Shown in pieces: positions 48,754-61,397 of a stretch of 64,000 nt of DNA (position 1 is the stretch's first letter; every line of letters starts with the position of its first letter). The stretch spans positions 77,711,410-77,775,409 of the forward strand of contig NC_134839.1 in the NCBI RefSeq assembly GCF_965363235.1. The letters run 5' to 3'. The notes under the pieces are model-generated. The model was given only the letters and a program-made list of their open reading frames with translations, had not been told where the DNA came from and did not search any database. The DNA is from Mytilus galloprovincialis. Taxonomy: Eukaryota; Mollusca; Bivalvia; Mytilida; Mytilidae. The translations under genes and the position numbers were made by a program.

Positions 48754-48925
48754 AACACACTGTAACCATCTACAAATATCAATCTACATCTTCTCCAACA
48801 CACTGTGACTATTTACAAATATCAATCTATCTCTTCTCCAACACACTGTGACTATTTACAAATATCAGTCTATCTCTTCTGCGACACACTGTTACCAGTT
48901 ACAAATATCTATCTATCTCTTCTCC
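48754..48925 (-). repeat. 43-bp tandem repeat, 4 copies, spanning the P450 stop codon
   Basis: Units at 48754-48796, 48797-48839, 48840-48882 and 48883-48925. Read on the minus strand, the 48883-48925 unit contains the last four P450 codons and the stop (GGAGAAGAGATAG); the other three lie downstream in the 3' UTR and keep most of that sequence. Copies 2 and 3 are nearly identical; 1 and 4 are more diverged. Confidence 0.9.
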
Positions 48926-51900
48926 AGTTTCAGTTTAATACCATTCTGTGCTTTAATGACTCCACCTTTATCAAATGTGATTGGAACCTATAATCCAATA
49001 ACATAAAAAGTAATTGTTTTTAATATTCTAGGCGAATTTGAGTTGAGCTTGAAATGTTGTAGAAGGCCATTTTTATCACTTTTTTACTTTTAAGGGTTGC
49101 TGCATCTTAGACATATATTGTTTTTCTAAAGTCTATTTATACATAGAATTTTAATTGAAGTTCAGTAAGAACTGAAAAAACCCATCTGAAGCAAAGTTCT
49201 TCCAACTTATAGATTTTTTAATAACTTTAAATATTACAGAATAAAAACATAAAAAAGAGAAAACAGCCTTAAGGCTTGTTTTCTAGCAAAATGGATTAAA
49301 TACAGAATTAACAAAGTATATCTTGTAGCCACAGAGTATGCAATAAGTGACTACATTATGTAATTATACATATATAACTAAGAACAACAAAAAAATGTAC
49401 CTCAGTTTCATCACATCTTACAACGGTAAAATTTTGTATCATGGTAACAGCAGCCATTTTAAGTTCTGTAAGTGCTAGTCTCATACCAACACAATTACGA
49501 GGACCAACACCAAATGGTAACCACGCATAGTGGTGAAGTTTCTCCTTGTTTTCTGGTGTGAACCTATTAAGTATTAATGTGATTTTGATAACAATTATAT
49601 TAATAATCTATAACAACAATTAATTTTTATCTATCAATATTTGATGCTGTAAAGATTCTAGCTGTAGGTATTATTCAATTAATTGCTCACATAATAGTTT
49701 GCAAAATAAAATGAAAATAACAATAAATATGTATGCGCTAGAAGAAGTGTTTTCCTGTATGTTATTTCATCACGAAGGCATACAACCAAATATGTAGAAG
49801 CCAAGGTTGTGTTAAAACCGAAACAAGTGAAGAGCTTTATTACCAAACGAGGGCTTAATTAATTATCTATAAAACCTAAGGTTAATCTGTGCATGATAGA
49901 GTAGGAACTTTATTTATTTCTTGATATATAAACGGGCAACTAACGATTGTTATAGATTATTTTGCCATTACCTTATAACTCTACAATATCATTTTATGAA
50001 ACTATAGAATTCTAGGAAGACAAGGCTTCGCCTTATTCTTTAAACTGCTATACACACCTTTAAATGATTAATAAATATAGTTACCTCTCTGGATCAAAAA
50101 CCTCTGGTTCAGGCCAAAACTCTGGATCTCTATGAATGACACCTATTGCAAATTGTATATCAGTTCCCTTCGGTACTTTATATCCACCAATTACTACATC
50201 TTCTTCTGTTGTTCGATTAAACCTTTAAGTAAAAATATGGGAAAACATGTCTATCCATAGTTCATTTATAGTCTATAGGGTCTTCCTAAATATTTTAATA
50301 TGCTTTTGGTAACAAATCAATATTAACAGTCATACTGATACTGATTGTGAATGGCTACAATACAAATCATCCGATTTTGTTTCTGATTTATGTAAAAACC
50401 ACCCCAGAATAGAATGGTTTTTTAGCCCTGATCACTTAATTTATCAACACTTTATCAATATGTTGTTCTTGTTACTGGCAGAATACACTTATTGAAAAGT
50501 TTATAATAACATAAGGTAATACTGTCTTTATATAACTGCATATGTATTGTTCGTAAAAGTTTTATTTTTAGATTATTTGTTTTATAGCATACATGACATT
50601 TCTATTATCTTTAATCATAAAGTATTTAAAATGCTGATTTTCGAAAAGTAATCAAATTGAAAAAAAGTAAATTTTTATGCGCCTCTATGTCATTTCATGA
50701 ACACAATTTAGCGAGAAGCGCTTCAGGCAAATGTTATCAATTCAATAAAATATCATACAACTTTAAACTTTTACATAAAATTATATTATACGATCTTTGA
50801 ATTATATTCTTCAATCTATATATATAAATTGTTATTTTTACTTTAATTCTTTATACATTTATAATTCCAAAAATGCAATGAGAGCATTCCTTCACAGACC
50901 TGAACAAAATTGTAGATGATATTTGATCTTGACGTTGGATTGCTTTCTCATTGAAGGTACCAACATCGCCTTTTATTCACAGAAAAACTATAAGTTGCTC
51001 TACCTTGACTTGTTTAAACAAACTTCATATCAGTTGAATTGGCAATAACTCTATGTGCTATGAATGTTATATTTACCTTGCAGCCGGACCATATAGTCGA
51101 AGGACCTCACACACAAACATGTCTAAATACTGGAGCTTTGAAACGTTGTCATATGTTGGATTTTCCTGTAATTCCAACCATAACTATGTTATTGTACAGA
51201 TTGATCTATTTCATTACATTTAATTAGTAAAATGTTTAAGTCAAATTAGTTTCAAGGTTATATTATTGCTCCTTCCACCCTGCTCAGTAAAACATATATT
51301 TTGCATACCGGTATTGGATTATGAGGAATGATCTGTGCCAATTTATTTAGAAATTTTACCGGAAAGAAAATAATAGTTGCCACTTGAAACACAAAGTTCA
51401 GTTGATATATGTTCTTTAAAAAATATATGTAAAACATATAACAAAAATAAAGAACTCCAAGATAAACTCAAACCAGGTGCCCCACAGGGCGCAGCTTTAT
51501 ATGACCGCAGAGGTCGATCCCTGAACAGTTGGGGCAGGTATGGACAAAACATTTAAGCGTGATACAGCTCTGAATTTGGATTGTGATCAAATTTTTGACA
51601 TTATATTGGTTTTTTACACAAAACATATGTCAAGATTTTACAAATCAATTAAAGATTTCTTCTTCAAACTTATTTAAATCTAAAATTAAATAGTTGACAC
51701 AGCATAGGTTTCTGACACAGAATGAATGTGGTCTAATGAACTTAAAATTTTTTTGCCTTTGAGCAATTCACTATGCTGTTGAATATTAATCCTGTCAAAA
51801 AAATGTTTGAAGAAATTTTCTTTTTATTTATGAAATCTGAAATGAGAACAAGTATGGACACAACTTTTAAGCTAAAAATATTTTAGATAAGATAAGGAAA

Positions 51901-54900
51901 AAAAAACTTCATCAGCAACATTTTATATTGGCAAATTTCCAATGAAGTTATTTACATAAAGTTATTGGCAAATAAAAATAGAAAATGACATCATAGTCAT
52001 GTCTAGCAAATGTCCAACATACATTATCTAAAAATTTTTTAGATAAGATAAGGAAAAAAAGCTTCATCAGCAACATTTTATATTGGCAAATTTCCAATGA
52101 AGTTATTTACATAAAGTTATTGGCAAATAAAAATAGAAAATGACATCATAGTCATGTCTGGCAAATTTCCAACATATATTATCAACTACTATTCTATACA
52201 AAGAAAGATAACTCCAATTGAAAATTAATTGCTATTTCGCAATATTGTGCAATTAGATATTTCTTGCTATTGTGCAATACTGTGCAATTGAAAATTTCTT
52301 GCTATTGCACAATACTTGATATGGAATCCTGATTTGGACCAACTTGAAAACTGGGCCCATAATCAAAAATCAAAGTACATGTTTAGATAAAGCATATCAA
52401 ATAAGCCCAATAATTTAATTTTTGTTAAAATCAAACTTAGTTTAATTTTGGACCCTTTGGACCTTAATGTAGACCAATTTGAAAACTGGACCAAAAATTA
52501 AGAATCTACATACACAGTTAGATTTGGCATATCAAAGAACCCATTTATTCAATTTTTGATGAAATCAAACAAAGTTTAATTTTGGACCCCCATTTGGACC
52601 AACTTGAAAACTAGGCCAATAATTAAAAATCTAAGTACATCTTTAAATTCAGCATATCAAAGAACCCCAAGGATTCAATTTTTGTTAAAATCAAACTAAT
52701 TTAATTTTGGACCCTTTGGACCTTAATGTAGACCAATTTGAAAACGGGACCAAAAATTAAGAATCTACATACATAGTTAGATTCGGCATATCAAAGAACC
52801 CCAATTATTCAATTTTTGATGAAATCAAACAAAGTTCAATTTTGGACCCTTTGGGCCCCTTATTCCTAAACTGTTGGGACCAAAACTCCCAAAATCAAAC
52901 CCAACCTTCCTTTTATGGTCATAAACCTTGTGTTTAAATTTCATAGATTTCTATTTACTTATACTAAAGTTATGGTGCAAAAACCAAAAATAATGCTTAT
53001 TTGGGCCCCTTTTTGGCCCCTAATTCATAAACTGTTGTGACCTCAACTCCAAAAATCAATCCCAACCTTCCTTTTCTGGTCATAAACCTTGTGTTTAAAT
53101 TTCATTGATTTCTATTTATTATACTAAAGTTATTGTGCGAAAACCAAGAATAATGCTTATTTGGGCCCTTTTTTGGCCCTTAATTCCTAAACTGTTGGAA
53201 CTAAAACTCCCAAAATCAATACCAACCGTCCTTTTGTGGTCATAAACCTTGTGTCAAAATTTCATAGATTTCTATTCACTTAAACTAAAGTTATAGTGCG
53301 AAACCAAGAAAATGCTTATTTGGGCCCTTTTTGGCCCCTAATTCCTAAAATGTTGGGACCAAAACTCCCAAAATCAATCCCAACCTTCCTTTTGTGGTCA
53401 TAAACCTTGTATTAAAATTTCATTGATTTCTATTCACTTTTACTAAAGTTAGAGTGCGAAAACTAAAAGTATTCGGACGACGACGATGACGACGACGCAG
53501 GACGACGACGCCAACGTGATAGCAATATACGACCAAAAAATTAAAATTTTTGCGGTCGTATAAAAAGCGGAAACCATTAAAACTAAACTCAAATGTGAGA
53601 CTTTAACATATAATGGAACAAATAAAAAAACTGTCATATTCCTGATTTGGTTTAGACATTTTCTGAAGAAAATTGCAGATTAAACCTGGCGTTGATGCTA
53701 GCTAAACATCAGACTTGTATGACAGTTGTTTATATTTCTGTTATACTGATAAAATTGGGTGAGCAACATAAACAGACATAATAGATTAATGTGACAATAA
53801 TTGGAAACCAGCAGCCAAAACTGTATAAACATAAATCACAGACATGCAACATATCTGCCTGAAAAATTCAAACAAACATATACAAGGCTGCAGCTAAATC
53901 ATCTGTTGACCTTTCAGTAACATTCACGAAGAAAAGCACCAGTATAGTCACCTTGTTCATATATGAATCTTAACAGAATAATTTGGTAAAAGTATCTCCA
54001 ATACATTAATCAATGTCAATAGAAGAAGAACATGTTTAAATGGGTTTAAAGGGCTGTAAAATGAAGTACCAAAAGTACTGCGTGTTTATTACAAAATACT
54101 ATTTTGTCTTCGAAATGCTATATTTTCTTATATATGCCGTTTACAAGTTGCAATCTTGCACAGGTTATAACATGTACAGAAATATTTTACATGTTATAAT
54201 TTGTACAATAAAAAAACCCAAAGTATAACATGAACAAAAGTAATTAGTACATGGTATTACATGTACAAAATGTTGCTTACAAATGGTTTGAACTTGTACG
54301 AAATTTAAATAGGATAATCTGTTTTGCAACACATGTCATTAACCATAATACATTCTAATTATTATTTTGATTTTTCATTTATCTAAGTGTGTGTTGTCCT
54401 TTTTAATAAGTTAATGACCAAATGTATAGTCCTTTTAATTACATAATGCCTTTTAAAACACACATGTAGTCACCAAACACTATTCAGTATTCTCATCTGA
54501 TGAGTTGTTATTAATTTCAAATCAGAAGACAATAGTACAATACTTTCATACCAGTTGAGACTAAAGATGTAGATGGATAGCTAGAATAGGTTTAACAATG
54601 AAATTCTGTATGAAGTGGGAAAAAATACCTCTACAAACAATGCTCTGTTTTCAAAGGAGAGGATAAAAAGTATCAACATGACAATCGACTCCTCTTATTA
54701 ATTATAAAAAAAAACATAAATTGATGCATACGATTTACATTAGTTATGCTTCAGCCCAAAATATCTGAAGATCAGATTCACTAATGTTATTGATAATTAT
54801 CTTATTGTCAACCACCAAACATCTAATAATTAAATAAAAAAATATACCATGTACATTTTGTACCTGTATATTTTATAACACTCTACCTTTCCAATGTTAT

Positions 54901-57900
54901 CAACAACTTCATGTCGAACCTTGTCAGAATAATCTGGATATAAAGCTAGACAATACAGGACGAAGGATAACGCATTCGCAGTAGTTTCATATCCAGCCAA
55001 AAAGAATGTAAGGCTATTTGCTAATATTTCGTTTGTCGTCAGGGCTGCAATACAAATTAAATGATTTACAATTGTGAAAATTAAGCTCTAAAACATATTT
55101 GTGACAAAACTAAGTTTATTGTGAGTCACCCTTTTGAAACAGTTTTTATATTTCGAAGGTGATCTGTTTAATCAAATGTAATTTATATATTTATTTATAT
55201 GTGACGCATAAAATTTTCTAGCTATAAACACGGGTTTAATCCAACATTTTCTACTTAAATGTCTGTATTTAGTCATGAATATTCACGTTTCATGTGTTTA
55301 AGCTTTTGGTTTTGCCATTTGATTAAGGACTTTTCGTTTGAATTTTCCTCGGAATTTTACTTTTTTCGTTAGAGAACAGAAACAACAAAAAATGTTTCGA
55401 CTTAAAAAGGGACATAATTGTAGAAAGGAAAAAATGACTTAACCAAAAATTCATAATGTGATCTGTGATTTGTGGTAACGGTGTGTTACGTTTCATAGCA
55501 TTTGGTTGAGGCAAACAAGAGTTTACAACCAAGTATTTTACGTAAGGAAGTACTGGTAGACATACAGACAGACAATATTATAGTAAAATTAAACGACCCC
55601 TCCGCTTTGGCGAGAGCATAAAAAAGTTTGACCCGTCACATGATTAGATCTAATGTCATGATAGTCGTCAAGCATATTTCATGTATTTCAAAACTTTGAT
55701 TAAATCAGACGGATTAGAACTTGTTAAGTAATATAGACACCTTCTGGAGTTGAAATCATACGATGAATGAAATTGTCTTTATTTAAGGTTTTAGTGTGAA
55801 CAATTTTTGTATCGTTAATATGAACCCCATATCTCCTTTTATTGAATGTTTTACCTTTTGGAAGTTTAACATATGGTATGAATGAATTTACTCACATCTT
55901 TTCTTGAAATCCTTTAGAGTTGTAGATGACAGTTCTATATTTTCCTCACTTTTTTCTTTGTCTGTATTTGCGTTTAACATTAGTCCTAATAAGTCTTGTC
56001 TTTTCTGCAATAAAAGTTTGTTTCTTTTTCTTAACCACTATTGTAGCTGCATATTCAGCCTGGGCATATATGCATGTTTTTTAACACTTAAGGCACGTGT
56101 CTACACCACTTTAGCCCCCTCCCCTAAAACTATAAAAAGATAATGACAGCATAATCTGTGTGATCACTGAAATTTGTCATACCATGTGTTCAAATTTCTT
56201 TACTCAATCAGAGACATTCAAAACATACCATGTTTTCAACTTTCTTTCTTCAATAACAGTCATTTAAAACCTACTGTGCTTTTTTCAACTTTCTTTTTTC
56301 AATAACAGTAATTTAAAACCTACTGTGCTCTGCAACTTTCTTTCTTTACTAACAGTAATTCGACCTACCGAGCTTTCTGACTTTCTTTCGTCAATAGCAG
56401 TGTTGACAGCAGAGTGAAAAAAAGTCGCCATTTCTTTGCTTAAAGTTGATAATTTAAAGTATGAAAGTATTCCTCTCGTGAAAGGGAAAAATACTGAAAA
56501 TCATATAAAGAAAATATTTAATGAATCACAAGAAGAAAAATTAGGATTTCAAGACTGAAAAATGTACTTGAGCAAGTAAACATCAAAATTGGTACATTAA
56601 TGTTATTTTGTTTACTTGTTTAAAAAGTAAGTTTTATGAAATAGTTGTATCCTATTAAACTATATATGTAATCATAAAAAGTAACAAATGTTAATTATAT
56701 GAAAACAGGTTCAAAGTCCAGTTTGACTAAATCACATGCATGCATAGACAATTGATGGTATGCAATTATGTCCATTAAGATAAATATCATTCTACTTCTT
56801 CCCACATATAGGACTTTTGTAATTTTGTTTTATTGGGAACAATTTGTAAAACTCTTGTATGTTTTAGAATGTCCTCGAAATTTATCGAGGTCATTACAGC
56901 AGCTGTACAAAGAAATGTTCGTTCGTCTTAGTGGCGATAATTTTGATTTCATCCAAAAAAGTCAAAATTCAAAAGTCTAAGAATTATATGTCACTAAAAA
57001 AATTGATTAAATACTGAAATTAAAATTTACTTGTGTTTAGTTTTCTCAAATTTGGCAACTTTTCGTTTTGTGTTTTAATGCGTTTTTCATTTTTTTTAGA
57101 ATTCAAACTGAACAGTAAAAAATCTTATTTTTTACAGAAATTGATACCATTGACAGTGGTAAAACAAAACGTTTCATTTGAACTATGTGTTGTGTTCTTC
57201 AATTTTTAACAAGTCTACTACTTACAACTTTGGTCTCAAAAGGTGGATATTTTTTCTCTAAATGATTGCGATCGAAAAATTAATTTACTCACGAACAAAC
57301 AGTAACATAGGATTTTTTAGCCCAGATGAAAAAGCTTTCTTCGCATTCTTTATAAATGCATTATCTGGATCGTTTTGGGCATCTACATCCATACCAAAAG
57401 CTGTACTGGCTATCACATCCATTGAAAACGAGCCACAGTATCTGCAGAAAACAAATCATTTTTATTTCTGATGTTAAAGCTGATGATATAAGAAAAAGCA
57501 AGCATACCTATAACATACTGTTATCTGGTTAGTAATATTAAAATAGGTATATTGGTCACAATATAAAAAGAAGATGTGGTATGATTGCCAATGAGACAAC
57601 TGTCCACAAGAGACCAAAATGACACAGACATTAACAACTATAGGTCACCGTACGGCCTTCAACAATTAGCAAAGCCCATACCGCATAGTCTGCTATAAAA
57701 GGCCCCGATAAGACAATGTAAAACAAATTTGTAAGAAAGAATAAAGTAACAGACATCATTATAACATTTGTTCATTGTATATCCTTAATTTAGCAGGTTT
57801 CTTTTTGGTTAATAATTAAGACTGCAAAGATAAACTATGGTGTAGAAATATGATCACATAGATTTTATAACAAAAAAAATCCACAAAACACATATCTCTA

Positions 57901-60900
57901 ACAACATGCCAGTAGTATCCCAATCATGAGCTGTTACTTTGGTTAAATTCATTGATGATTCGCTAAGTTTAGGATAGAAAGGGTCATTATTATGTTAACA
58001 TTAATGTGCATGTCCAATAACCTTATCTGACTTCTCACACATTAATATTGCCTATCAAAAATCATTACATACACGTACAAATACAATATCAGGAAATTTT
58101 ATAAAAGCAAGTACATTAAAAGTTTTCAAGAAAATTTGGAATAAGAATATAATGCCAACTCGACCGCTAAAATAATTTAATGCATCATTCAACGATATAT
58201 TTAACAGTCATACCAGTTTAAATTCATGATAAGTGTTATGTTGTTATTTTATCTTTTGAGGGTCATAATTCCTTCAATAGATTAACTAAATCAGGTTTGC
58301 AACTATATACTAAAAATTAGTCATGAGAAGTAAACTGTACAATATAACATCTCCTATGGAAGGAAACGGACAGGAGTAAAACTGTTATCCCTTGCTACCT
58401 GGATGGACATTAAAATCAAGAAAGAACATAATATTAAGTGTTTCCATTATAAATCGTAATAGATTTTTTCTTACTTGCACACATCGACTACTTCTCCATT
58501 TTCTGTATCTTTCTTCAGTTTTTCAACCATGTCATTAACACATTTCTGAAGCAATGGCATCATCTGAGAAAAATATCATTCATACATTATTATAATTTTG
58601 GAAAAATGAAGTGGCAGTGAGTGGTACTACTTCGTAGGATGGAAGAAGAAACTTGACATCACCGAAAATCAGCTGAAATTTTACAATATTTTGCAAGACA
58701 ACAATAACTGCTACACAGATTTTTATTTTTTAAAAACAATGGATCTGTATAATTCCAACTTGAAATGAATTCATAAATTATCTACTTTGTAAAAGACAAA
58801 CAGGCAAATACAAATAATGATTGAAATAAAAAAAAAATGTGTAGAGCAAAACTAGTCCAAATTTTGTTTTAAGCCATTTTCAGTAACACTTACGATCAAA
58901 AGCCCTTGTATAATTAATTAAATGCAACACTGAGTTTGGGTTCTACAGTACAAAAGTTATGAGACAAAAATAAGACAAATGATTACTACTACACAGGGAT
59001 CAAAGGTGAGGTCTGACTGACCTGCCCATAGTAAATGTACATGACCCCAACCTTCACCCCAAGTCCATGATGTCACTCCATACCAAGTTTGGAATAAAAT
59101 GACAGGTGATTATAAAACAGTTGGTCAAACATTCTTGGGCTTACTCCTGCTTGAAAGATTTACATGTTTTCTTTAAAATGAGTCATAAATGAAAATTTTG
59201 ATAGGCTCAGATATAATTCAAAATATAATTCAAGTAAATTTAATTAACCTAGACTCATTTTTTACATCAATAACATTTTATAATAAAAAAAGAAATAATT
59301 TTTACAGGACGCTGTTGCAAAGTCTCCCAAATAAAGCTCCCATAATTCGTCATTCCCATGGTCACCTGACATGAATGTGACTTACCGAAATAGACTATTT
59401 ACCGGATTTGTAATAACATGAGGAACACAACGGGTGCCACATGTGGAGCAGGATCCTTCCGGAAAACATGAGATCACCCCTAGTTTTTTGCCGGGTTCGT
59501 GTTGCTTATTCTTTAGTTTTCTATGTTGTGTCATTTGTACTATTGTTTGTCTGTTTGTCTTTTTCATTTTTAGCCATGTGGCGTTGTCAGTTTATTTTTG
59601 ATTTATGAGTTTGACTGTCCCTCTCGTATCTTTGGTCCCTCTTTTAGACTACTATATACATGTATAACTAATTTCCTGTATCATAGAGATTTAGTGTACA
59701 TGAACAATATTTCTGCGCATTTTGTCATTTTGGAAATATAAACAACTTGTAATTACAGATTTTCGCGATGAAATATTTCACACAATTGTTCTTTGACATC
59801 TAAGCCAAAAGTACATGGGATAATTAACTACGTACGGATTTCTATTGAGCACTATTTCCTATTTGCAACTTCAGATATTATGGGTCGTTTATTCTGGTCA
59901 TATTTTTTGTATTTCAGAATTAATAGTATGAAAAAATGTCCAATTAGTTATAAATGACATATTAGTCCGCGACATTATAACAATGGCACTTTTTTAGCAT
60001 TCGTTGGGAAGAACACAAATCTAGGGTGCTAGCATAAGGCAGCTTAACTGCCTAAAATATATGTCTTCTTCCAAACTTTGATTGTAATTGTAAAGGCATC
60101 ACTTAAGTTTAATCATTTTCAAATCTTCATGTTTCGGTCCACTGCATTGTTCAAAGCATTAACGATGCTTAATAAGTCTCCCTCTCCAAATGACGCAATT
60201 AACGCAAAGATACATGGATGTGGATAAGAAAAGTAGAAAATATGTCCTTTCCATGTTATCAATTATTTAAACACTAAACAATATACTTAGGTTACTTTAT
60301 CATATGTCTGACATACGACAAAGCAGTATCGTTTTTAATTTATATTTGGTTAGTTTAAATTTGTGTTTTGAGAGAAAAGACAAAAGAAAGAATGAGATCT
60401 TAAGTGCATCATAAACAAGCATTCTGTGAGTATTGCATGGCAAAATACAGTCCCCTACCGGTTAAAAATTATTTGTAATGAAACTTAATTCTAACTTGAT
60501 CAATAACTTGTCATGGTGTAAACTTCATAGAATAACAAACAAACCTACCACTGTATTCTTCAAACAATTTACTAAAGAAAATGAAAAAAATCCACAATGT
60601 CATTTATCTTAATACAATGTCCTTCACAAATATTTCAAAAAAATTAATTCTGGGGAAAGTTAAAAAATGAGTTATTTCCCTTTAAACAGAAATCTAGTAA
60701 TTAATATTATACATAAGTATTTCAAGGGAAAATGCTTTAACTGAACAAGGAGAAAAGCTAAAAATCGTGAAAATCGAAATTGACCTGTAACTTGTCATGA
60801 TAAAACAATACACCAAACATCAAATCAACATCTTGAAGCATGAAGAAACAAGAATGTGTCCCAAGTACACGGGTGCCCCACTCGCACTATGTTCAGTGGA

Positions 60901-61397
60901 CCGTGAAATTAGGGTCAAAACTTTAATTAGAAAGATCATATCATAGGGAACATGTGTACTAAGTTTCAAGTTGATTAGACTTCAACTTTTTCAAAAACTA
61001 CCTTGACCAAAAACTATAACCTGAAGCGAACGGACGCACAGACGGACGGAAGCACAGACGGACGGACACACAAACGGACGGACAAGAAAACATAATGCCC
61101 CTCTACTATCGTAGGTGGGGCATAAAAAGTCTAGAAAACTAATTTTCCGGACTGACGGATGTACAGACGGACAGACAGACAAACAGACAGACAGTATACA
61201 AACCTTAAGTCCCCTTCGACTTTTTCGGTAGGGGATTAATTAAAAGTTACATAATATTAAAGAATAAATTTCCTTACCTGTCTCATTTTTCCGGAAGAAA
61301 AGGTAGGAGAAATTGATGATCTCAAAAACTTCCAGTGTTCGTCACGTGCAAGTGAAATAGCATCCTTCATATAGGGATCAGTGTTATCACCTTTAGC
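48913..61397 (-). CDS. Cytochrome P450, clan 3 (CYP3A-like), 5' incomplete
   Basis: Minus-strand exons in coding order: 61397-61278, 58563-58475, 57441-57293, 56493-56369, 56004-55896, 55044-54887, 51165-51077, 50222-50085, 49563-49401 and 48987-48913. All introns are GT-AG with consistent phases, giving about 404 residues; CYP3A proteins have about 500, so roughly 100 N-terminal residues (membrane anchor, proline hinge) are missing. Motifs: [11 protein letters not shown] near the start; [20 protein letters not shown] (SRS region); [12 protein letters not shown]-helix AGYETT for oxygen activation; ExxR as EVLR; FDPERF; heme-binding [10 protein letters not shown] with the Cys thiolate ligand; short C-terminal tail. 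Such enzymes are ER-anchored, NADPH-reductase-dependent monooxygenases of xenobiotics and lipids. The first listed exon may instead start at 61390 if the acceptor is six bases further in. No key residue is missing. Tandem arrays sit at the ends of two of its exons (56369 and the terminal exon). Introns are repeat-rich, one (51166-54886) containing a copy of the TATACGACCGCA element. Confidence 0.94.
51462..53566 (-). mobile_element. TATACGACCGCA-type repeat, copy 2, in a P450 intron
   Basis: It is the reverse of copy 1: begins AACCAGGTGCCCCACAGGGC with GCAGCTTTATATGACCGCAG and ends TTTTTGCGGTCGTATAAAAA at about 53566. The internal blocks (TATGGTCATAAACCTTGTGT; GGACCAACTTGAAAACTGGG) match copy 1. 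A 156-bp segment inside is tandemly doubled (51881-52192). No coding potential. Confidence 0.65.
51881..52192. repeat. Two-copy 156-bp tandem repeat
   Basis: The block from TTTTAGATAAGATAAGGAAA to about CAAATGTCCAACATA occurs twice with few differences, within copy 2 of the TATACGACCGCA element. Confidence 0.85.
56179..56407 (-). repeat. 45-49-bp tandem repeat, about 5 decayed copies, spanning a P450 exon end and donor
   Basis: Read on the minus strand, the unit nearest the exon encodes the last residues ([10 protein letters not shown]) and carries the donor TCG|GTAGGT. Four further units follow in the intron, with ACTGTTATTGAAGAAAGAAA in place of the exon words and a GTAGG or GTATG at the donor position. 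Identity falls with distance from the exon. The units keep period and order well enough to be a true old array. Confidence 0.75.
57568..57725 (+). repeat. GTGGTATGATTGCCAATGAG repeat, well-preserved copy
   Basis: About 155 bases nearly identical to the first part of the copy at 6473, suggesting recent activity. It is in a P450 intron. Confidence 0.65.
60860..61240. repeat. Dispersed repeat with a GACGGACG simple tract
   Basis: A block reading CCCAAGTACACGGGTGCCCC and AAGTTTCAAGTTGATTAGAC is followed by imperfect ACGGACG units (about 61028-61085) and GACAGACA units (about 61165-61195). This repeat type is common in bivalves. A block just upstream (60745-60840) is shared with 37060-37170. Confidence 0.5.

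Noticed and set aside
60991-61182. Minus open frame rich in [10 protein letters not shown]-like words
   Set aside because: It is produced by the GACGGACG simple repeat tract, a common artefact in mollusc repeats.
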